From an uncultured Selenomonadaceae bacterium (GTDB lineage Bacteria > Bacillota > Negativicutes > Selenomonadales > Selenomonadaceae): DNA of 64,000 nt. Positions 52,019 through 62,300 of the stretch are shown here, one piece after another (the first letter of the stretch is position 1; the number at the start of each line of letters is the position of its first letter). The position numbers and the translations under genes are program-made. A model generated the notes under the pieces. The model was not told the DNA's origin. It made no database searches and saw only the letters and a program-made list of their open reading frames with translations. The DNA lies in assembly GCA_905234235.1 (NCBI GenBank), contig CAJOHN010000004.1:20027-84026 (forward strand), read 5' to 3'.

Positions 52019-52882
52019 TTATTCACCGAGTTGAAGCCGCGCCGCTTTGACGACATTTTTCATAAGCATGGCGACGGTTAAAAGTCCAACGCCGCCGGGT
52101 ACCGGAGTTATCGCGCCTGCAATTTCAACAGCCGCATCGAAATCGACATCGCCGACTAATTTTTTTGGTGCAATGCGATTAATGCCAACGTCGATAACGG
52201 TTGCGCCGGGACGAATCATATCCGCCGTAACGAGTTTAGGCTTGCCCGACGCCGCGATTAAAATTTCACCTTCGCGAGCGACTTCCGCTAAATTTTTCGT
52301 GTGAGTATGACAAACTGTAACCGTCGCGTGACGCGCCATAAGCAAATGCAGAAGCGGCTTGCCGACAATATTACTGCGCCCGATAATCACAGCGCGTTTG
52401 CCGTCAATCTCAATTCCCGCGAGGTCGAGCATTTCGATACAACCGGCGGGCGTGCACGGGACAAGTTGCGGCGTGCCGATAACAAGTTTGCCAACGTTGA
52501 CGGGGTGAAAGCCGTCGACATCTTTAAGCGGGTCGATTCGATTCAGAATTTCTTCCGACGAATTTTTAATGGCGGCGGGTAACGGCAACTGAACTAAAAT
52601 CCCGTGAACGTTTTTATCGGCGTTGAGTTCGTCAATCTTGGCGAGGAGCGCGTCCTTAGTTGTATCTTCGGGCATCGCGACGACTTCCGAGATAATCCCA
52701 AGTTCCTCGCAAGTTTTGTGCTTATTGCGGACGTAGACTTGCGACGCGGGATTTTCTCCGACGATTATCACTGAAAGACCCGGCGTCACACCAAAATTTT
52801 TCTTAAGCTCTTCGACGCCCAGCCGCGCAGATTCTTTTATCTTCGCCGCGAATTCTTTTCCGTATAAAATTCTTGCCGACAT
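52019..52882 (-). CDS. folD: Methylenetetrahydrofolate dehydrogenase / cyclohydrolase
   Basis: 287 residues. SVIIVGENPASQVYVRNKHK with the active-site lysine, GILVQLPLPAAI, PLKDVDGFHPVNVGKL, IIGRSNIVGKPLLHLLM and the end VPGGVGLLTVAMLMKN are all family signatures. Interconverts one-carbon folates. First gene of a folD-phosphoesterase-pseudouridine synthase-flavoprotein run; CGGAGG lies eight bases upstream of its ATG. Confidence 0.97.
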   Translation of the reverse strand: MSARILYGKEFAAKIKESARLGVEELKKNFGVTPGLSVIIVGENPASQVYVRNKHKTCEELGIISEVVAMPEDTTKDALLAKIDELNADKNVHGILVQLPLPAAIKNSSEEILNRIDPLKDVDGFHPVNVGKLVIGTPQLVPCTPAGCIEMLDLAGIEIDGKRAVIIGRSNIVGKPLLHLLMARHATVTVCHTHTKNLAEVAREGEILIAASGKPKLVTADMIRPGATVIDVGINRIAPKKLVGDVDFDAAVEIAGAITPVPGGVGLLTVAMLMKNVVKAARLQLGE

Positions 52883-52897
52883 ATTTTCAACCTCCGG

Positions 52898-52970
52898 TTT
52901 TAGGGATTAGGTTTTAGGGATTAGGGTTCAGGGTTTTGCTGACCCCTGCCCCCTATTCCCTGTACCCTAA
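52898..52970. repeat. Telomere-like GGG-tract element with long inverted repeat
   Basis: Plus strand: four GGG tracts in TTTAGGGATTAGG-like units (52903-52933), then four C tracts (52943-52967). TTAGGGTTCAGGG (52921-52933) pairs with CCCTGTACCCTAA (52958-52970), 12 of 13 positions. Both strands can form a G-quadruplex or one large hairpin. It lies between the divergent folD and RTX genes. Confidence 0.75.
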
Positions 52971-53010
52971 TTCGCAGTCTACAACAGAAAAATTTTTTTA
53001 GCAAGCGCGG

Positions 53011-53039
53011 TTGCAATTACTTTAGTTGAAATTTATAAT
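53011..53039 (+). promoter_or_regulatory. Promoter for the small RTX gene
   Basis: TTGCAA at 53011-53016, 17-base spacer, perfect TATAAT at 53034-53039, 27 bases before the start codon at 53067. Confidence 0.75.
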
Positions 53040-53066
53040 GTGAAAAATCTTCAGGAGGAAAATTTT

Positions 53067-53837
53067 ATGGCTACCAGAGAAAATTACGCGTCCGACACGC
53101 TCATAACCGGTACGAGTAAAAACGACTCGATAACCAACGGCGGCGACAACGTCACAATCGCGGGCGGCACGGGTAATGATTATGTCAACGCTTGGGGTAC
53201 CGCAAAAACTTACGTCTACATCGGCGGCAATGATACACTAACCAACTTCGACGCCGCGCTTGATACGATTGTACTCGGCTCCGTTAAAATAAATTCTTCC
53301 GTGCGTAGCGATTATTCAACCGTCACACTCAACCTTAGCAATAGAAAAACTTTGACGCTGACCAATTACTGGGACGATGTAGTTAATACCGCCAAATCTC
53401 TAAGCAACGTTAAGAAATGGAACATCATTTATAACTACGAAAGCTCCAAAACCGTTAAGGGCACGTCGAAAGCCGATTACATTGCCAACTACGCCAACAA
53501 CGTCACAATCAGCGCGGGAGCTCAAGACGATTTCATTAACACAAGAAATAATTCCAACATTTCGGTAAACGCGGGCGCGGGTAACGATTCACTTTGGGGC
53601 GGCGACGGCGCGGATACTTTTGTTTACAACGCGGGCAAGGACGTTATCTTTGGCTTTGAAAATGATGATACGCTGACGCTTGACGGACTCGACTTCACGC
53701 CTTCGTACAAAAATAAAGCCGTCACGTTGAAATTCGATAACGCTAACTCAATTACGCTAAAAGATTTCACAGCGACGACTTTCCACATTGACAACGACAC
53801 TTACCAAATCAGCGGTAGCAAGTTCGTTAAGAAATAA
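53067..53837 (+). CDS. Small RTX (haemolysin-type calcium-binding) repeat protein
   Basis: 256 residues from ATG at 53067 (MATRENYASDTLITGTSKND), AGGAGG eight bases upstream. Two RTX-like blocks (GGTGNDYVNAWG near residue 36 and GAGNDSLWGGDGADTFVYNA near 180), plus repeated TLTLTNYWDD/TLTLDGLDF-type strands. No Sec signal; an RTX C-terminus suggests type I secretion, although no transporter is in the window. Own promoter and terminator. Possibly a surface or matrix protein related in style to the giant RTX protein at the right edge. Confidence 0.85.
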   Translation: MATRENYASDTLITGTSKNDSITNGGDNVTIAGGTGNDYVNAWGTAKTYVYIGGNDTLTNFDAALDTIVLGSVKINSSVRSDYSTVTLNLSNRKTLTLTNYWDDVVNTAKSLSNVKKWNIIYNYESSKTVKGTSKADYIANYANNVTISAGAQDDFINTRNNSNISVNAGAGNDSLWGGDGADTFVYNAGKDVIFGFENDDTLTLDGLDFTPSYKNKAVTLKFDNANSITLKDFTATTFHIDNDTYQISGSKFVKK

Positions 53838-53856
53838 TCTGCGCGGATAAAAAAAA

Positions 53857-53888
53857 TCCCTTCCGACATTGGAAGGAAATTTTTTTTT
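53857..53888 (+). terminator. Terminator of the small RTX gene
   Basis: TCCCTTCC pairs with GGAAGGAAA around GACATT, followed by T9. One iterated octamer (53839-53846) lies between the stop codon and this hairpin, the only copy seen in a terminator region. Confidence 0.8.
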
Positions 53889-53889
53889 G

Positions 53890-53917
53890 TTGAACTGCGT
53901 GCGATTAGTGCTATAAT
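53890..53917 (+). promoter_or_regulatory. Promoter for the YjiH-family gene
   Basis: TTGAAC at 53890-53895, 16-base spacer, TATAAT at 53912-53917. It begins two bases after the preceding terminator's T run. Confidence 0.7.
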
Positions 53918-53949
53918 GAACGCCGATTTTATTTGTGAAGGAGATTGAA

Positions 53950-55320
53950 ATGGAAAACAAACAACAAGGTTCACTGGCGGGCTTTTTAGTGCCGTCAATC
54001 ATCGGGATAATTTTATTTATGATTCCCGTGCAATACGATGGGAGTTGGACGATCGTCGTAAAAATTATCGCGGACATGATAAGCGACGCGATAGGCGAAA
54101 TGTTACCGGCGTTATGCGTGGGGATTGTGACGATCTCGGCGATACTCGGCGTGATATTTTTAAGCAAGCCGAATTTTATCGCGACGTACCCGATTGTTGC
54201 CAATACCTTTTCGACGACGGCGATTTGGGTTGCGATTAGGATACTCGGCGCGATTTTTATTTGGCTGACGTATCTTGGCGTTGACGCGGATAATCCCGAC
54301 AGCACAATCGGCTTGATAACTTCGGGCGATAACGGCGGCTTTGTACTCAACGATTTACTCAGCGTGCTCGTGGTAATTTTCTTACTGGCGGGGTTGTTAC
54401 TGCCGTTGCTGTTGGATTTCGGACTGCTTGAATTTATCGGGGCGATGCTTACAAAAGTTATGCGCCCGCTGTTCACGATACCGGGACGCGCTGCCGTCGA
54501 CTGTATCACGAGTTGGATTGGCGACGGAACTTTAGGCGTTATGTTGACTGCTAACCAATACGAAGGCGGCTACTATTCCAAGCGCGAGGCGGCGATTATC
54601 TCGACGACATTTTCTGCGGTTTCGATAACGTTTTCAATCGTGGTTTTGGCGCAAGTTGATTTAATGGAGTATTTCGGGCTGTACTATCTTTTAATCTGCG
54701 CGATTGGAGTTGTCTGCGCGTTAATCTTGCCGAGAATCCCACCGCTTAGCTTGAAGAAAGACGAGTATTTAGTTGAAGGCAAGGCTATGGGCGAGACTTT
54801 GCCCGAAGGTTACACGACATCTTTTCAATATGGGTTAGCGTTGGCTCGTGAACGTGTCGGCGAACATCGCGGCTTTGAACAATTTATGGAAGGCGCGTTC
54901 AAGAATGCGGCGGGCATGTGGTTTGGAGTATTGCCGGTTGTCATGTGCATAGGAACTTTGGCATTGGTCTTGGCGAATCACACGACGATTTTTGACACGT
55001 TAGGATTGCCGTTCCTGCCGCTGTTGCAAATGCTCGACGTGCCGCAAGCGGAGGCAGTCTCAAAGACGATGATAGTTGGCTTTACGGATATGTTTACGCC
55101 GTCGGTTTTGGCGGCGGGCACAATCACCAGTCCTATGGCAAAATTTATCGTGGCGGTTATTTCGGTTACACAGCTGATTTATTTATCGGAAGTCGGCGGC
55201 TTGATTCTCGGCTCTAAAATCCCCGTCAACTTGCCCGAACTTTTTATCCTCTTCCTTGAACGTACAATCATCAGCTTATTAATCGCGGCACCGGTTGCGC
55301 ACATGTTTTTTGTAAGTTAA
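53950..55320 (+). CDS. YjiH-family membrane protein with nucleoside-recognition (Gate) domains
   Basis: 456 residues from ATG at 53950 (MENKQQGSLAGFLVPSIIGI), AAGGAG six bases upstream. About 9-11 membrane segments. Gate-type motifs: LFTIPGRAAVDCITSWIGDG TLGVMLTANQYEGGYYSKRE AAIISTTFSAVS and the matching C-terminal FTDMFTPSVLAAGTITSPMA KFIVAVISVTQLIYLSEVGG. Family transport substrate is not established. The following aldehyde dehydrogenase has its own promoter. Confidence 0.88.
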   Translation: MENKQQGSLAGFLVPSIIGIILFMIPVQYDGSWTIVVKIIADMISDAIGEMLPALCVGIVTISAILGVIFLSKPNFIATYPIVANTFSTTAIWVAIRILGAIFIWLTYLGVDADNPDSTIGLITSGDNGGFVLNDLLSVLVVIFLLAGLLLPLLLDFGLLEFIGAMLTKVMRPLFTIPGRAAVDCITSWIGDGTLGVMLTANQYEGGYYSKREAAIISTTFSAVSITFSIVVLAQVDLMEYFGLYYLLICAIGVVCALILPRIPPLSLKKDEYLVEGKAMGETLPEGYTTSFQYGLALARERVGEHRGFEQFMEGAFKNAAGMWFGVLPVVMCIGTLALVLANHTTIFDTLGLPFLPLLQMLDVPQAEAVSKTMIVGFTDMFTPSVLAAGTITSPMAKFIVAVISVTQLIYLSEVGGLILGSKIPVNLPELFILFLERTIISLLIAAPVAHMFFVS

Positions 55321-55333
55321 AGTTATATCAAAG

Positions 55334-55362
55334 TTGACAAAAAAATTACAGCACAATAAAAT
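55334..55362 (+). promoter_or_regulatory. Promoter for the aldehyde dehydrogenase gene
   Basis: Perfect TTGACA at 55334-55339, 17-base spacer, TAAAAT at 55357-55362, 51 bases before the ATG at 55414. Confidence 0.8.
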
Positions 55363-55413
55363 GACCGTATCGAAGAAAGTTAAACCTTCAAAGATACGAA
55401 AGGTAGTGAGACG

Positions 55414-56805
55414 ATGGCTTACAAGACGATTTATCCCTACACCGACGAAGTTTTGAAAGAGTATGCGAATCACACGGAAGCCGATTTGGAAGACGCGCTG
55501 GCGAAGGGGCACGCACTCTACAAGAAATGGCGCGCTGAAGATTGTTTGGAAGAGCGCAAGGCTCAACTGCATAAGGTTGCCGAGTTGTTGCGTCGCGACT
55601 GTGAAAAGTACGCCGCGAAAATGACTTACGACATGGGCAAGCTCCTTGAAGAAGCAAAGTTTGAAGTTATGCTCTGCGCGGACATTGCCGATTATTACGC
55701 GGATAAAGTTGACGAGTTCCTCAAGCCCGAACCGTTCCCGACAGCGGCGGGCGAGGCGTACTGCGTCAGGCAAGCGACGGGAATTATTTTTGCGGTCGAA
55801 CCTTGGAATTTCCCGTTCTATCAAGTCATGCGGGTATTCGCGCCGAATTTTATCGTTGGCAACCCGATAATCTTAAAGCACGCCTCGAATTGCCCCGGCT
55901 CTGCGGAAGCGTTTGAAAATCTTTGCAAGGAAGCCGGTTGCGAGGAAGGCGCGTTCAAAAATTTATTCCTGTCGTATGGTTTGGTTTCAAAAGCAATAGC
56001 GGATCCTCGCGTTGCCGGAGCATGTCTTACAGGTTCGGAAAGAGGCGGCTCTTCCATTGCTGAGACTGCCGGTAAAAATCTCAAAAAGTCTTCGCTGGAA
56101 TTGGGCGGCAACGACGCGTTTATAGTTCTCGACGATGCCGATATGGACGAAGTTAAATCGCTGTTGTTCTCTGCGCGGCTGTACAATGCGGGGCAAGTTT
56201 GTGTTTCGTCGAAACGTTTCATAGTCACAGAAAAAAATTACGACAGATTTATCGCCGACTTAAAAGAAGAGTTCGCGAAAGCAAAATGGGGCGACCCGAT
56301 GGATCCGTCAACGACATTGGCTCCGTTATCTTCCGCCGTTGCCAAAAAAGATGTATTGCAGGCGATTCAAGAGGCAATCGACGACGGCGCGGAATGCATT
56401 TACGGCAATGAGCCTATCGATTTGCCCGGCTACTTTGTCATGCCGACGATTCTGGTAAATATCACTAAGGAAAATTCGCTTTACAACAAAGAGATTTTCG
56501 GTCCGGTCGGCGAAGTTTACAAAGTCAAAGACGAGGCGGAAGCGATAGCGTTGGCGAACGATTCAAGTTACGGGCTCGGTAATACGATTTTTTCCTCGAA
56601 CCTTGAACACGCTCGCGAAGTCGGAGAGAAAATTGAAACCGGCATGTCTTGCATAAATGCAGGCTTTACGACTCTTCCCGAACTTCCATTCGGCGGCGTA
56701 AAAAATTCCGGTTACGGTCGTGAACTTTCGCGGCTTGGTTTTAATGCCTTCGTCAATGAGCATTTAATTTTCACGCCCAAAGAAACGATTGCTCGCCACA
56801 AATAA
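55414..56805 (+). CDS. Aldehyde dehydrogenase, succinate-semialdehyde type
   Basis: 463 residues. GIIFAVEPWNFPFYQVMRVF AP (NAD site entry), ILKHASNCPGSAEAFENLC, LTGSERGGSSIAE, catalytic Glu in LELGGNDAFIVLDDADMD, catalytic Cys in NAGQVCVSSKRFIV, EIFGPVGEVYKVKDEAEAI and PFGGVKNSGYGRE. Closest in pattern to GabD/YneI-type succinate semialdehyde dehydrogenases. Single gene with its own promoter and terminator; the physiological aldehyde is not evident from neighbours. Confidence 0.92.
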   Translation: MAYKTIYPYTDEVLKEYANHTEADLEDALAKGHALYKKWRAEDCLEERKAQLHKVAELLRRDCEKYAAKMTYDMGKLLEEAKFEVMLCADIADYYADKVDEFLKPEPFPTAAGEAYCVRQATGIIFAVEPWNFPFYQVMRVFAPNFIVGNPIILKHASNCPGSAEAFENLCKEAGCEEGAFKNLFLSYGLVSKAIADPRVAGACLTGSERGGSSIAETAGKNLKKSSLELGGNDAFIVLDDADMDEVKSLLFSARLYNAGQVCVSSKRFIVTEKNYDRFIADLKEEFAKAKWGDPMDPSTTLAPLSSAVAKKDVLQAIQEAIDDGAECIYGNEPIDLPGYFVMPTILVNITKENSLYNKEIFGPVGEVYKVKDEAEAIALANDSSYGLGNTIFSSNLEHAREVGEKIETGMSCINAGFTTLPELPFGGVKNSGYGRELSRLGFNAFVNEHLIFTPKETIARHK

Positions 56806-56832
56806 AGTTGGTACCTTTAGCAAATAAAAAAT

Positions 56833-56864
56833 CCCGTCGGATAATCGGCGGGTAATTTTTTTTA
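56833..56864. terminator. Bidirectional terminator between aldehyde dehydrogenase and mqnA
   Basis: CCCGTCG (56833-56839) pairs with CGGCGGG (56846-56852) with one G-T, followed by a T run and preceded by an A run (56825-56831). Confidence 0.75.
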
Positions 56865-57686
56865 TTCAACGTCGGCAAATTCCAATGCGGGTTCCTTATC
56901 AATCAATTTCAACGCGGCGGCTTTCCGATAATAACGTTTCAACGCGTCGAGGGCTTCAGCCGTTAAGTTCCATTTAATCGCGCCGCCCAAATATTTATCG
57001 AGTTCGTCGAAAGTAAAAGGTTTCGTCGACAGCACAGAGTTAATCGCGTCGGCTTTATGTTCAATGCCGTATTCAAAGGCGCGGAGAATTTTTTCATACG
57101 TCGTTTGTAAGAGCGCGGGCTTTTCGGCGGCGTATTTTTTTCTGACAGTCCACAACGCGTAAACCATCTGCTTGCCCGTGAGCTTATGCCATTCCCTGCC
57201 CAAATCGTACACGTAAAAATTTTGCGGCTTATGAAGATAAACAAACAGCGCGTCGTCACCAATCAGCAAAGCGGCAGTAGCGTCGTCGTCAACGGGCTTA
57301 TCAACTTCAACGGAACGCGTTTGATAATCGGGGGCGGCGTCGTAACTTTCGTGGAGGATAATTTTCAGTAAGCACTGCGCGGTTGCGGATTTGGACGTTA
57401 GGATAATTTTATCGTCGCGAATTTTATCAATGGGCTTGCGCGAAACTAAGATGATACTGGTAACGTCGCAATCTGCGCGGACGCAAAGCTTAGGCAAAAT
57501 CAAAAGCTCGTCGCTGTGGCGGGCGTATTCAATCGAAGAAACGTTGCTTAAATCGATACGCCCCGCTTGGAGTTCGCCGTTAAGAAAAGTCGGCACGCCG
57601 TAAACAATATCCAAATCAGCCGCGCAGGTTTGATAGCCGTAATTGAGCGGCAGAACGTTCAAGAAATTAATATGACCGATTCGCAT
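56862..57686 (-). CDS. mqnA: Chorismate dehydratase MqnA
   Basis: 274 residues (MRIGHINFLNVLPLNYG). YGVPTFLNGELQAGRIDLSN VSSIEYA, ILVSRKPIDKI, the LTSKSATAQCLLKIIL stretch, LLIGDDALF and YDLGREWHKLTGKQMVYALW are typical MqnA. First committed enzyme of the futalosine menaquinone route. Encoded 12 bases after guaA; no other mqn genes are in the window. Confidence 0.93.
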   Translation of the reverse strand: MRIGHINFLNVLPLNYGYQTCAADLDIVYGVPTFLNGELQAGRIDLSNVSSIEYARHSDELLILPKLCVRADCDVTSIILVSRKPIDKIRDDKIILTSKSATAQCLLKIILHESYDAAPDYQTRSVEVDKPVDDDATAALLIGDDALFVYLHKPQNFYVYDLGREWHKLTGKQMVYALWTVRKKYAAEKPALLQTTYEKILRAFEYGIEHKADAINSVLSTKPFTFDELDKYLGGAIKWNLTAEALDALKRYYRKAAALKLIDKEPALEFADVE

Positions 57687-57698
57687 TCAAACGTCTCC

Positions 57699-59210
57699 TC
57701 ACTCAAATTCAATCGTGGCGGGCGGCTTACTCGTGCAATCGTAGAGGACGCGGTTGACGCCTTTAACCTCGTTGACGATACGATTTGCAACCGTGCTCAA
57801 AACTTCCCAAGAAATTTGCGCCGCCTCCGCCGTCATGAAATCACTTGTCAAAACTGCGCGGAGGGCAATGGCGCAGTCGTAAGTTCTGCCGTCGCCCATG
57901 ACACCCACCGAACGCATATTGGTTAGCGCGGCGAAGTATTGCGATAAATTTTTTATGCCCGCCTTAGAAATTTCCTCGCGATAAATAGCGTCAGCGTCCT
58001 GAACGATTTTAATTTTCTCCGCCGTAACTTCACCGATAATCCGAATGCCTAAGCCCGGACCCGGAAACGGTTGGCGACTTACAATATTTTCCGGCAATCC
58101 GAGTTCGCGCCCCGCTTGACGAACTTCATCTTTAAACAAAAGTCTCAACGGCTCAACAATTTCTTTGAAGTCAACGAAATCCGGCAAGCCGCCAACGTTA
58201 TGATGAGATTTAATCACAGCCGATTTGCCTAAGCCGCTCTCGATAACGTCGGGATAAATCGTGCCTTGAACAAGATAATCAACCGCGCCGATTTTTTTAC
58301 TGACTTCCTCGAACACGCGGATAAATTCTTCGCCGATAATTTTGCGTTTACGTTCGGGCTCAGTGACGCCGCGCAGTTTATTTAGGAATCTCTCGCTTGC
58401 GTCGACTTTGATAAAATTCAAATCGAACTTGCTGAAGACTTCCGTAACTTCCGCCGCCTCGTTCTTACGCAAAAGCCCGTGATCCACGAATACGCACGTT
58501 AAATTTTTCCCGACAGCTTTACTCAGCAGGACAGCCGCAACGCTCGAATCGACGCCGCCACTCAACGCGCACAAAACTTTACCGTCGCCGATTTTATTTT
58601 TAAGTTTGGCAATGGTATCGACGACGAACGAACTCATAATCCAATCGCGTTTACAACCGCAGATGTCCACGAAGTTTGAAAAAATTTTTTTGCCCTCGAC
58701 CGTGTGCACAACTTCGGGGTGGAATTGAACGGCATAAAGTTTCCGCGCAGAATTTTCCATCGCGGCAATCGGGCAATTTTCAGTCGCGGCAGTCACAGTA
58801 AAATTATCGGGCGCGATAAAAATTCTATCGGTATGGCTCATCCACGCGACAGATTTTTTCTCGACGCTCTTAAAAAGTTCGGACGTGTTCAAAATTTCAA
58901 CGTCCGTCTTGCCGTATTCACTGACCCGCGCAGATTTAACTTCCCCGCCCAAAACTTTTGCCATCGCCTGCGCGCCGTAACAAATGCCGAGCACCGGAAT
59001 ATTCATATCGAAAATTTCAATCGGCGGCAGTAACGAATCTTTATCGTAAACACTTTGAGGTCCGCCCGTCAAAATAATTCCTTCAGGCTTGAGCTCGCGG
59101 ATTTTTTCAATACCAAGAGCCGTATGAACTTCGCAATAAACATTATTCTCGCGCACGCGCCGCGCTATCAGCTGATTATATTGTCCGCCGAAATCCAGTA
59201 CCAATATCAT
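57699..59210 (-). CDS. guaA: GMP synthase (glutamine-hydrolysing)
   Basis: 503 residues from ATG at 59210 ([20 protein letters not shown]), GGGAGG upstream. Class I amidotransferase: [27 protein letters not shown] (nucleophile Cys) and [12 protein letters not shown]-pyrophosphatase [15 protein letters not shown]-terminal dimer domain [17 protein letters not shown] and KPPATIEFE. Converts XMP to GMP. Likely co-transcribed with mqnA. Confidence 0.97.
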   Translation of the reverse strand: MILVLDFGGQYNQLIARRVRENNVYCEVHTALGIEKIRELKPEGIILTGGPQSVYDKDSLLPPIEIFDMNIPVLGICYGAQAMAKVLGGEVKSARVSEYGKTDVEILNTSELFKSVEKKSVAWMSHTDRIFIAPDNFTVTAATENCPIAAMENSARKLYAVQFHPEVVHTVEGKKIFSNFVDICGCKRDWIMSSFVVDTIAKLKNKIGDGKVLCALSGGVDSSVAAVLLSKAVGKNLTCVFVDHGLLRKNEAAEVTEVFSKFDLNFIKVDASERFLNKLRGVTEPERKRKIIGEEFIRVFEEVSKKIGAVDYLVQGTIYPDVIESGLGKSAVIKSHHNVGGLPDFVDFKEIVEPLRLLFKDEVRQAGRELGLPENIVSRQPFPGPGLGIRIIGEVTAEKIKIVQDADAIYREEISKAGIKNLSQYFAALTNMRSVGVMGDGRTYDCAIALRAVLTSDFMTAEAAQISWEVLSTVANRIVNEVKGVNRVLYDCTSKPPATIEFE

Positions 59211-59247
59211 TAAAATTCCTCCCGAAAATTTTTCCTCCATTATAGCC

Positions 59248-59285
59248 AAAAAAAAGAGCCTGTGCAAAATTTCTTGCACAAGCTC
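59248..59285 (-). terminator. Terminator of the large RTX gene
   Basis: On the minus strand GAGCTTGTGCAA pairs with TTTGCACAGGCTC around GAAA, followed by eight T (59255-59248). It separates the RTX gene from guaA. Confidence 0.8.
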
Positions 59286-59322
59286 CGCAGTTAATCTGCC
59301 GATTTATTTTTGTAAGCCGAAC

Positions 59323-62300
59323 TTATTTTTTATATCTGTCGAAGTAGCTGGCAGTCTTGGGAGAGGTGTAAACGCCCTTCCTGTCGCCGAACGTAACCGC
59401 TTCCGACATCGTGGTGCTCCAGTTTGCGTATTCGAGGTCGAGGACTGCGTAGTCGCCGCTCTTCATTATCGACTTGAGAGCCGCTTTAGTAGTCGAATCC
59501 TTAGCGGTAACCCATTCGCTGGTGCCGTCGCCGTCCGCGTCGTCGAACCAATACAGTTTGTTATCGGACTTAATGAAGACTTTATCCGAGAAGCCGTCGA
59601 TTTTAACTTTGCCGCCGTCCGTCATGTTGAATTCGAGACCGCCGCGAATCGTGCTGACGCTTTCGAGACTCCGCTTTGTCTTGAGTTGGAGCGTGTCTTC
59701 GCCGGAAGTGAAGTCAACGATAACGTCGTTGCCGTCGCCTGCTTCGTAGACAAAAGTATCTTTAATGCCTTCGACGCCCTTAAGCGAATCGTTACCCTTA
59801 CCGCCTTGCAAAGTCGTTGAACCTTTTTCGCCGCCGCCGCTGAGGATTGTATCCGCGCCGTCCGTACCGATAAGTTTCAACGTACTGCCCTTACTCTCAA
59901 CGTGTGAGGCATTAATCGCGACGCTCGTCGTATCGGCAAATTTAGTGGTTGCGTCGAACTTGTTATTGAACGCCGACATAAGCGTAACCGAATCGGCGGA
60001 ATAAATTGCGTCGTTGCCGAAGGTAATTTCATTTGTCTGACCGCTGAAGACAACATTGACAGCCGCTTGTTTAGTCGGGGAATTTTCACTGCTGAATTGC
60101 GTGCTGTTTATGCGCATAACGGAGCCGTCCGCCAATTCGACAGTAAGCGTGCCGTCGATAAGCCCTTGACTGAGTTTGGTATTGGCAACGGTGGACGCGA
60201 TATTTCTCTTGGAAGCGATAGCAGAAATGGAAACTCTGTCACCGTCCGCGAGATTGTAATCCTTAATTTCAGTGACGTTGTTATTGCCGCCGTTGTGAAT
60301 GAACGTATCCGCGCCTGCACCGCCCTTGAGCGTGTTGGTATTGCCGGATTTGCCGTCGAGCGTGGAGCCGCCGTCGCTACCGATAATAACGTTGTTCCGT
60401 TTGTTACCGGTAATTTCAATCGTCCTGCTGCTTGCGCTTGCGTCGATAGTCTCAATAGCGGAGCCGAGTGGGTCGGTTGTGGCGTTGTAACTGCCGGAAG
60501 ACGAGGTGAGCGTTACAGCCGTCGGATTCTTAGTATCGTTGTAAATTCTGCCGCTGACCGAGAAGAGCGCATCTTTATTGTTGAGTTTAATGTTCTTATC
60601 CTTCGCGCCCGCGAGTTCAATCGTGCCTTCTTCTTCGCCGTTGGAGACTGTCAGCGTAACGTTGCTGGAACTGACGTTGACATCTCTGAGAATGGTATAT
60701 TCGCCGGTGTTGATAGCCTCATCAGCCTCGAAGTTATTAATAACAACTTTGCCGCCGTTGTAAATGAACGTGTCCTTACCACTGCCGCCCGTGAGCGTGC
60801 CGCCGGAAGTTCCTGCCTCCAACGTAACTCTCTTGGTTGCCGCCGAAGCGTCGATAACTTTAATGGTGTCGTCGCCCGTGTAAGTGCCGCTTGCCGTCGA
60901 GAACAGCGAGTATTTACCTTGACTGCTTATGACGCCGGAACTTGTCATCGCGCCGCCTTCCTCGAAGGAAACCTTAGCGTCCTTAGCAAGAGTATCAATC
61001 TGGACAGTAGTCGAGCCGACCGTGAACGTTGTCGCTGCAGCTCTATATTTAGCCTCTGTGATCTTGCTTGCCGAGAATTTACCGAGCGAGAGTTTATCAT
61101 TATCCGCGTCGAAGTTACGAATAACATCGCCGCCTTCGCTGATGACGATTGTATCGGAGCCCGCACCCGCGATAACTGTATCTTTACCCTTGCCGCCGTC
61201 GACTTTGCCGCCTTCCGCGCCGAGCGTGATTGCGTTATCGTTGGCGTTGCCGGTGATTTCGATAGCTTGCGCCGCCGAGCCGTCAATCGAAACGATATTA
61301 TCAGCCGCTTTATAACTTGCCGCACCCGCGTAGAGTGTAACGCTTGCGTCGTTATCGGTGACGTATTCTTTGGAGTAAGTATGAGTTTGATTGCCGGTCT
61401 TGATGTCAAAAGTTTCGCCGCCCGTGAGCGTGCTGATAGTTAAGGTGTTATCGTCGTCGAACGTGAGAGTATAGCCGTCGTCTACCGTGAGTTCCTTAGC
61501 GACCGTGAAGCCCGACGTATTCTCAATCAAATCTTCTGCGACGTTGAAGTTGTCGATAGTATCTTTGCCGCCGCTGTAAACAAACGTGTCGCTACCTTCG
61601 CCGCCGTTGAGTAAATCGTCACCTTCGCCGCCGTTGAGGGTATCATTACCTGCGTTGCCGACTAGCGTATCATTACCCGCGTTGCCGGTCAGTAAGTTGT
61701 CGCCCGCGCCGCCGATAAGCGAGTTATCTTCCTCGTCGCCGATAAGACTGATGTTAGTCGTGGTTGTCGCAGCGTTAGCATTCTTAACGTCGTTCTCGCT
61801 GACATCGTAGCTGTCTTTGTCGTAAGTTTCGGGGAGAATTGCGGTATCGCCGTTGACAACAGGATCGTTCTTGAAGATTTGAGACGTGCCGTCCGCGAAG
61901 TAAATCTTCTTGCCCTTAGCGTCTTTGATTGTGAGCGAGCCCGCGTCGAAGCTGAGGATAACATCATCATTATCAAACGTGAAGCCGGTATATGCACTGT
62001 CGAGGCTGATTTTATCTTTGCCCGCCGTGTAGTCGGTAATGGTGTCATTGCCCGCACTGTAAACAAAGAGGTCGTTACCCTTGCCGCCAGTGAGAATGTC
62101 ATCGCCTTTACCGCCGTCGAGAGTATCAGCACCCTTGCCGCCTTTAAGCGAATCGTTACCATTGCCGCCGCTGAGAGTATCAGCACCTTTGCCGCCCGTG
62201 AGAGTATCGGCACCCTTACCGCCGGAGATCTCAACTCCGGAAGTCTTCGAGCCGTCAATCGTGAGAGCGTCTTTAACTTTAGAAGTTGCGCTGATTGTCT

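Larger units (their letters stand above)
362..58933. repeat. Dispersed iterated octamer CTGCGCGG / CCGCGCAG (about 74 copies)
   Basis: By eye I count about 46 copies as CTGCGCGG and 28 as CCGCGCAG on the plus strand. Examples: 4492, 5698, 7060, 8073, 13450, 18337, 21938, 24901, 29260, 33113, 37018, 41256, 46899, 50064, 56171, 57473 (forward) and 362, 7029, 10545, 14008, 33870, 36518, 39953, 47432, 51755, 58743 (reverse). 73 of 74 have a base other than G before the C. All reading phases and both gene orientations are used. Only two lie outside genes or gene remnants: 23065 (promoter spacer) and 53839 (terminator region). Confidence 0.85.

Noticed and set aside
60067..61443. A 458-codon plus-strand frame inside the giant RTX gene
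   Set aside because: Antisense shadow of repetitive Asp/Gly/Ser-rich codons. There is no start context and no recognisable domain.
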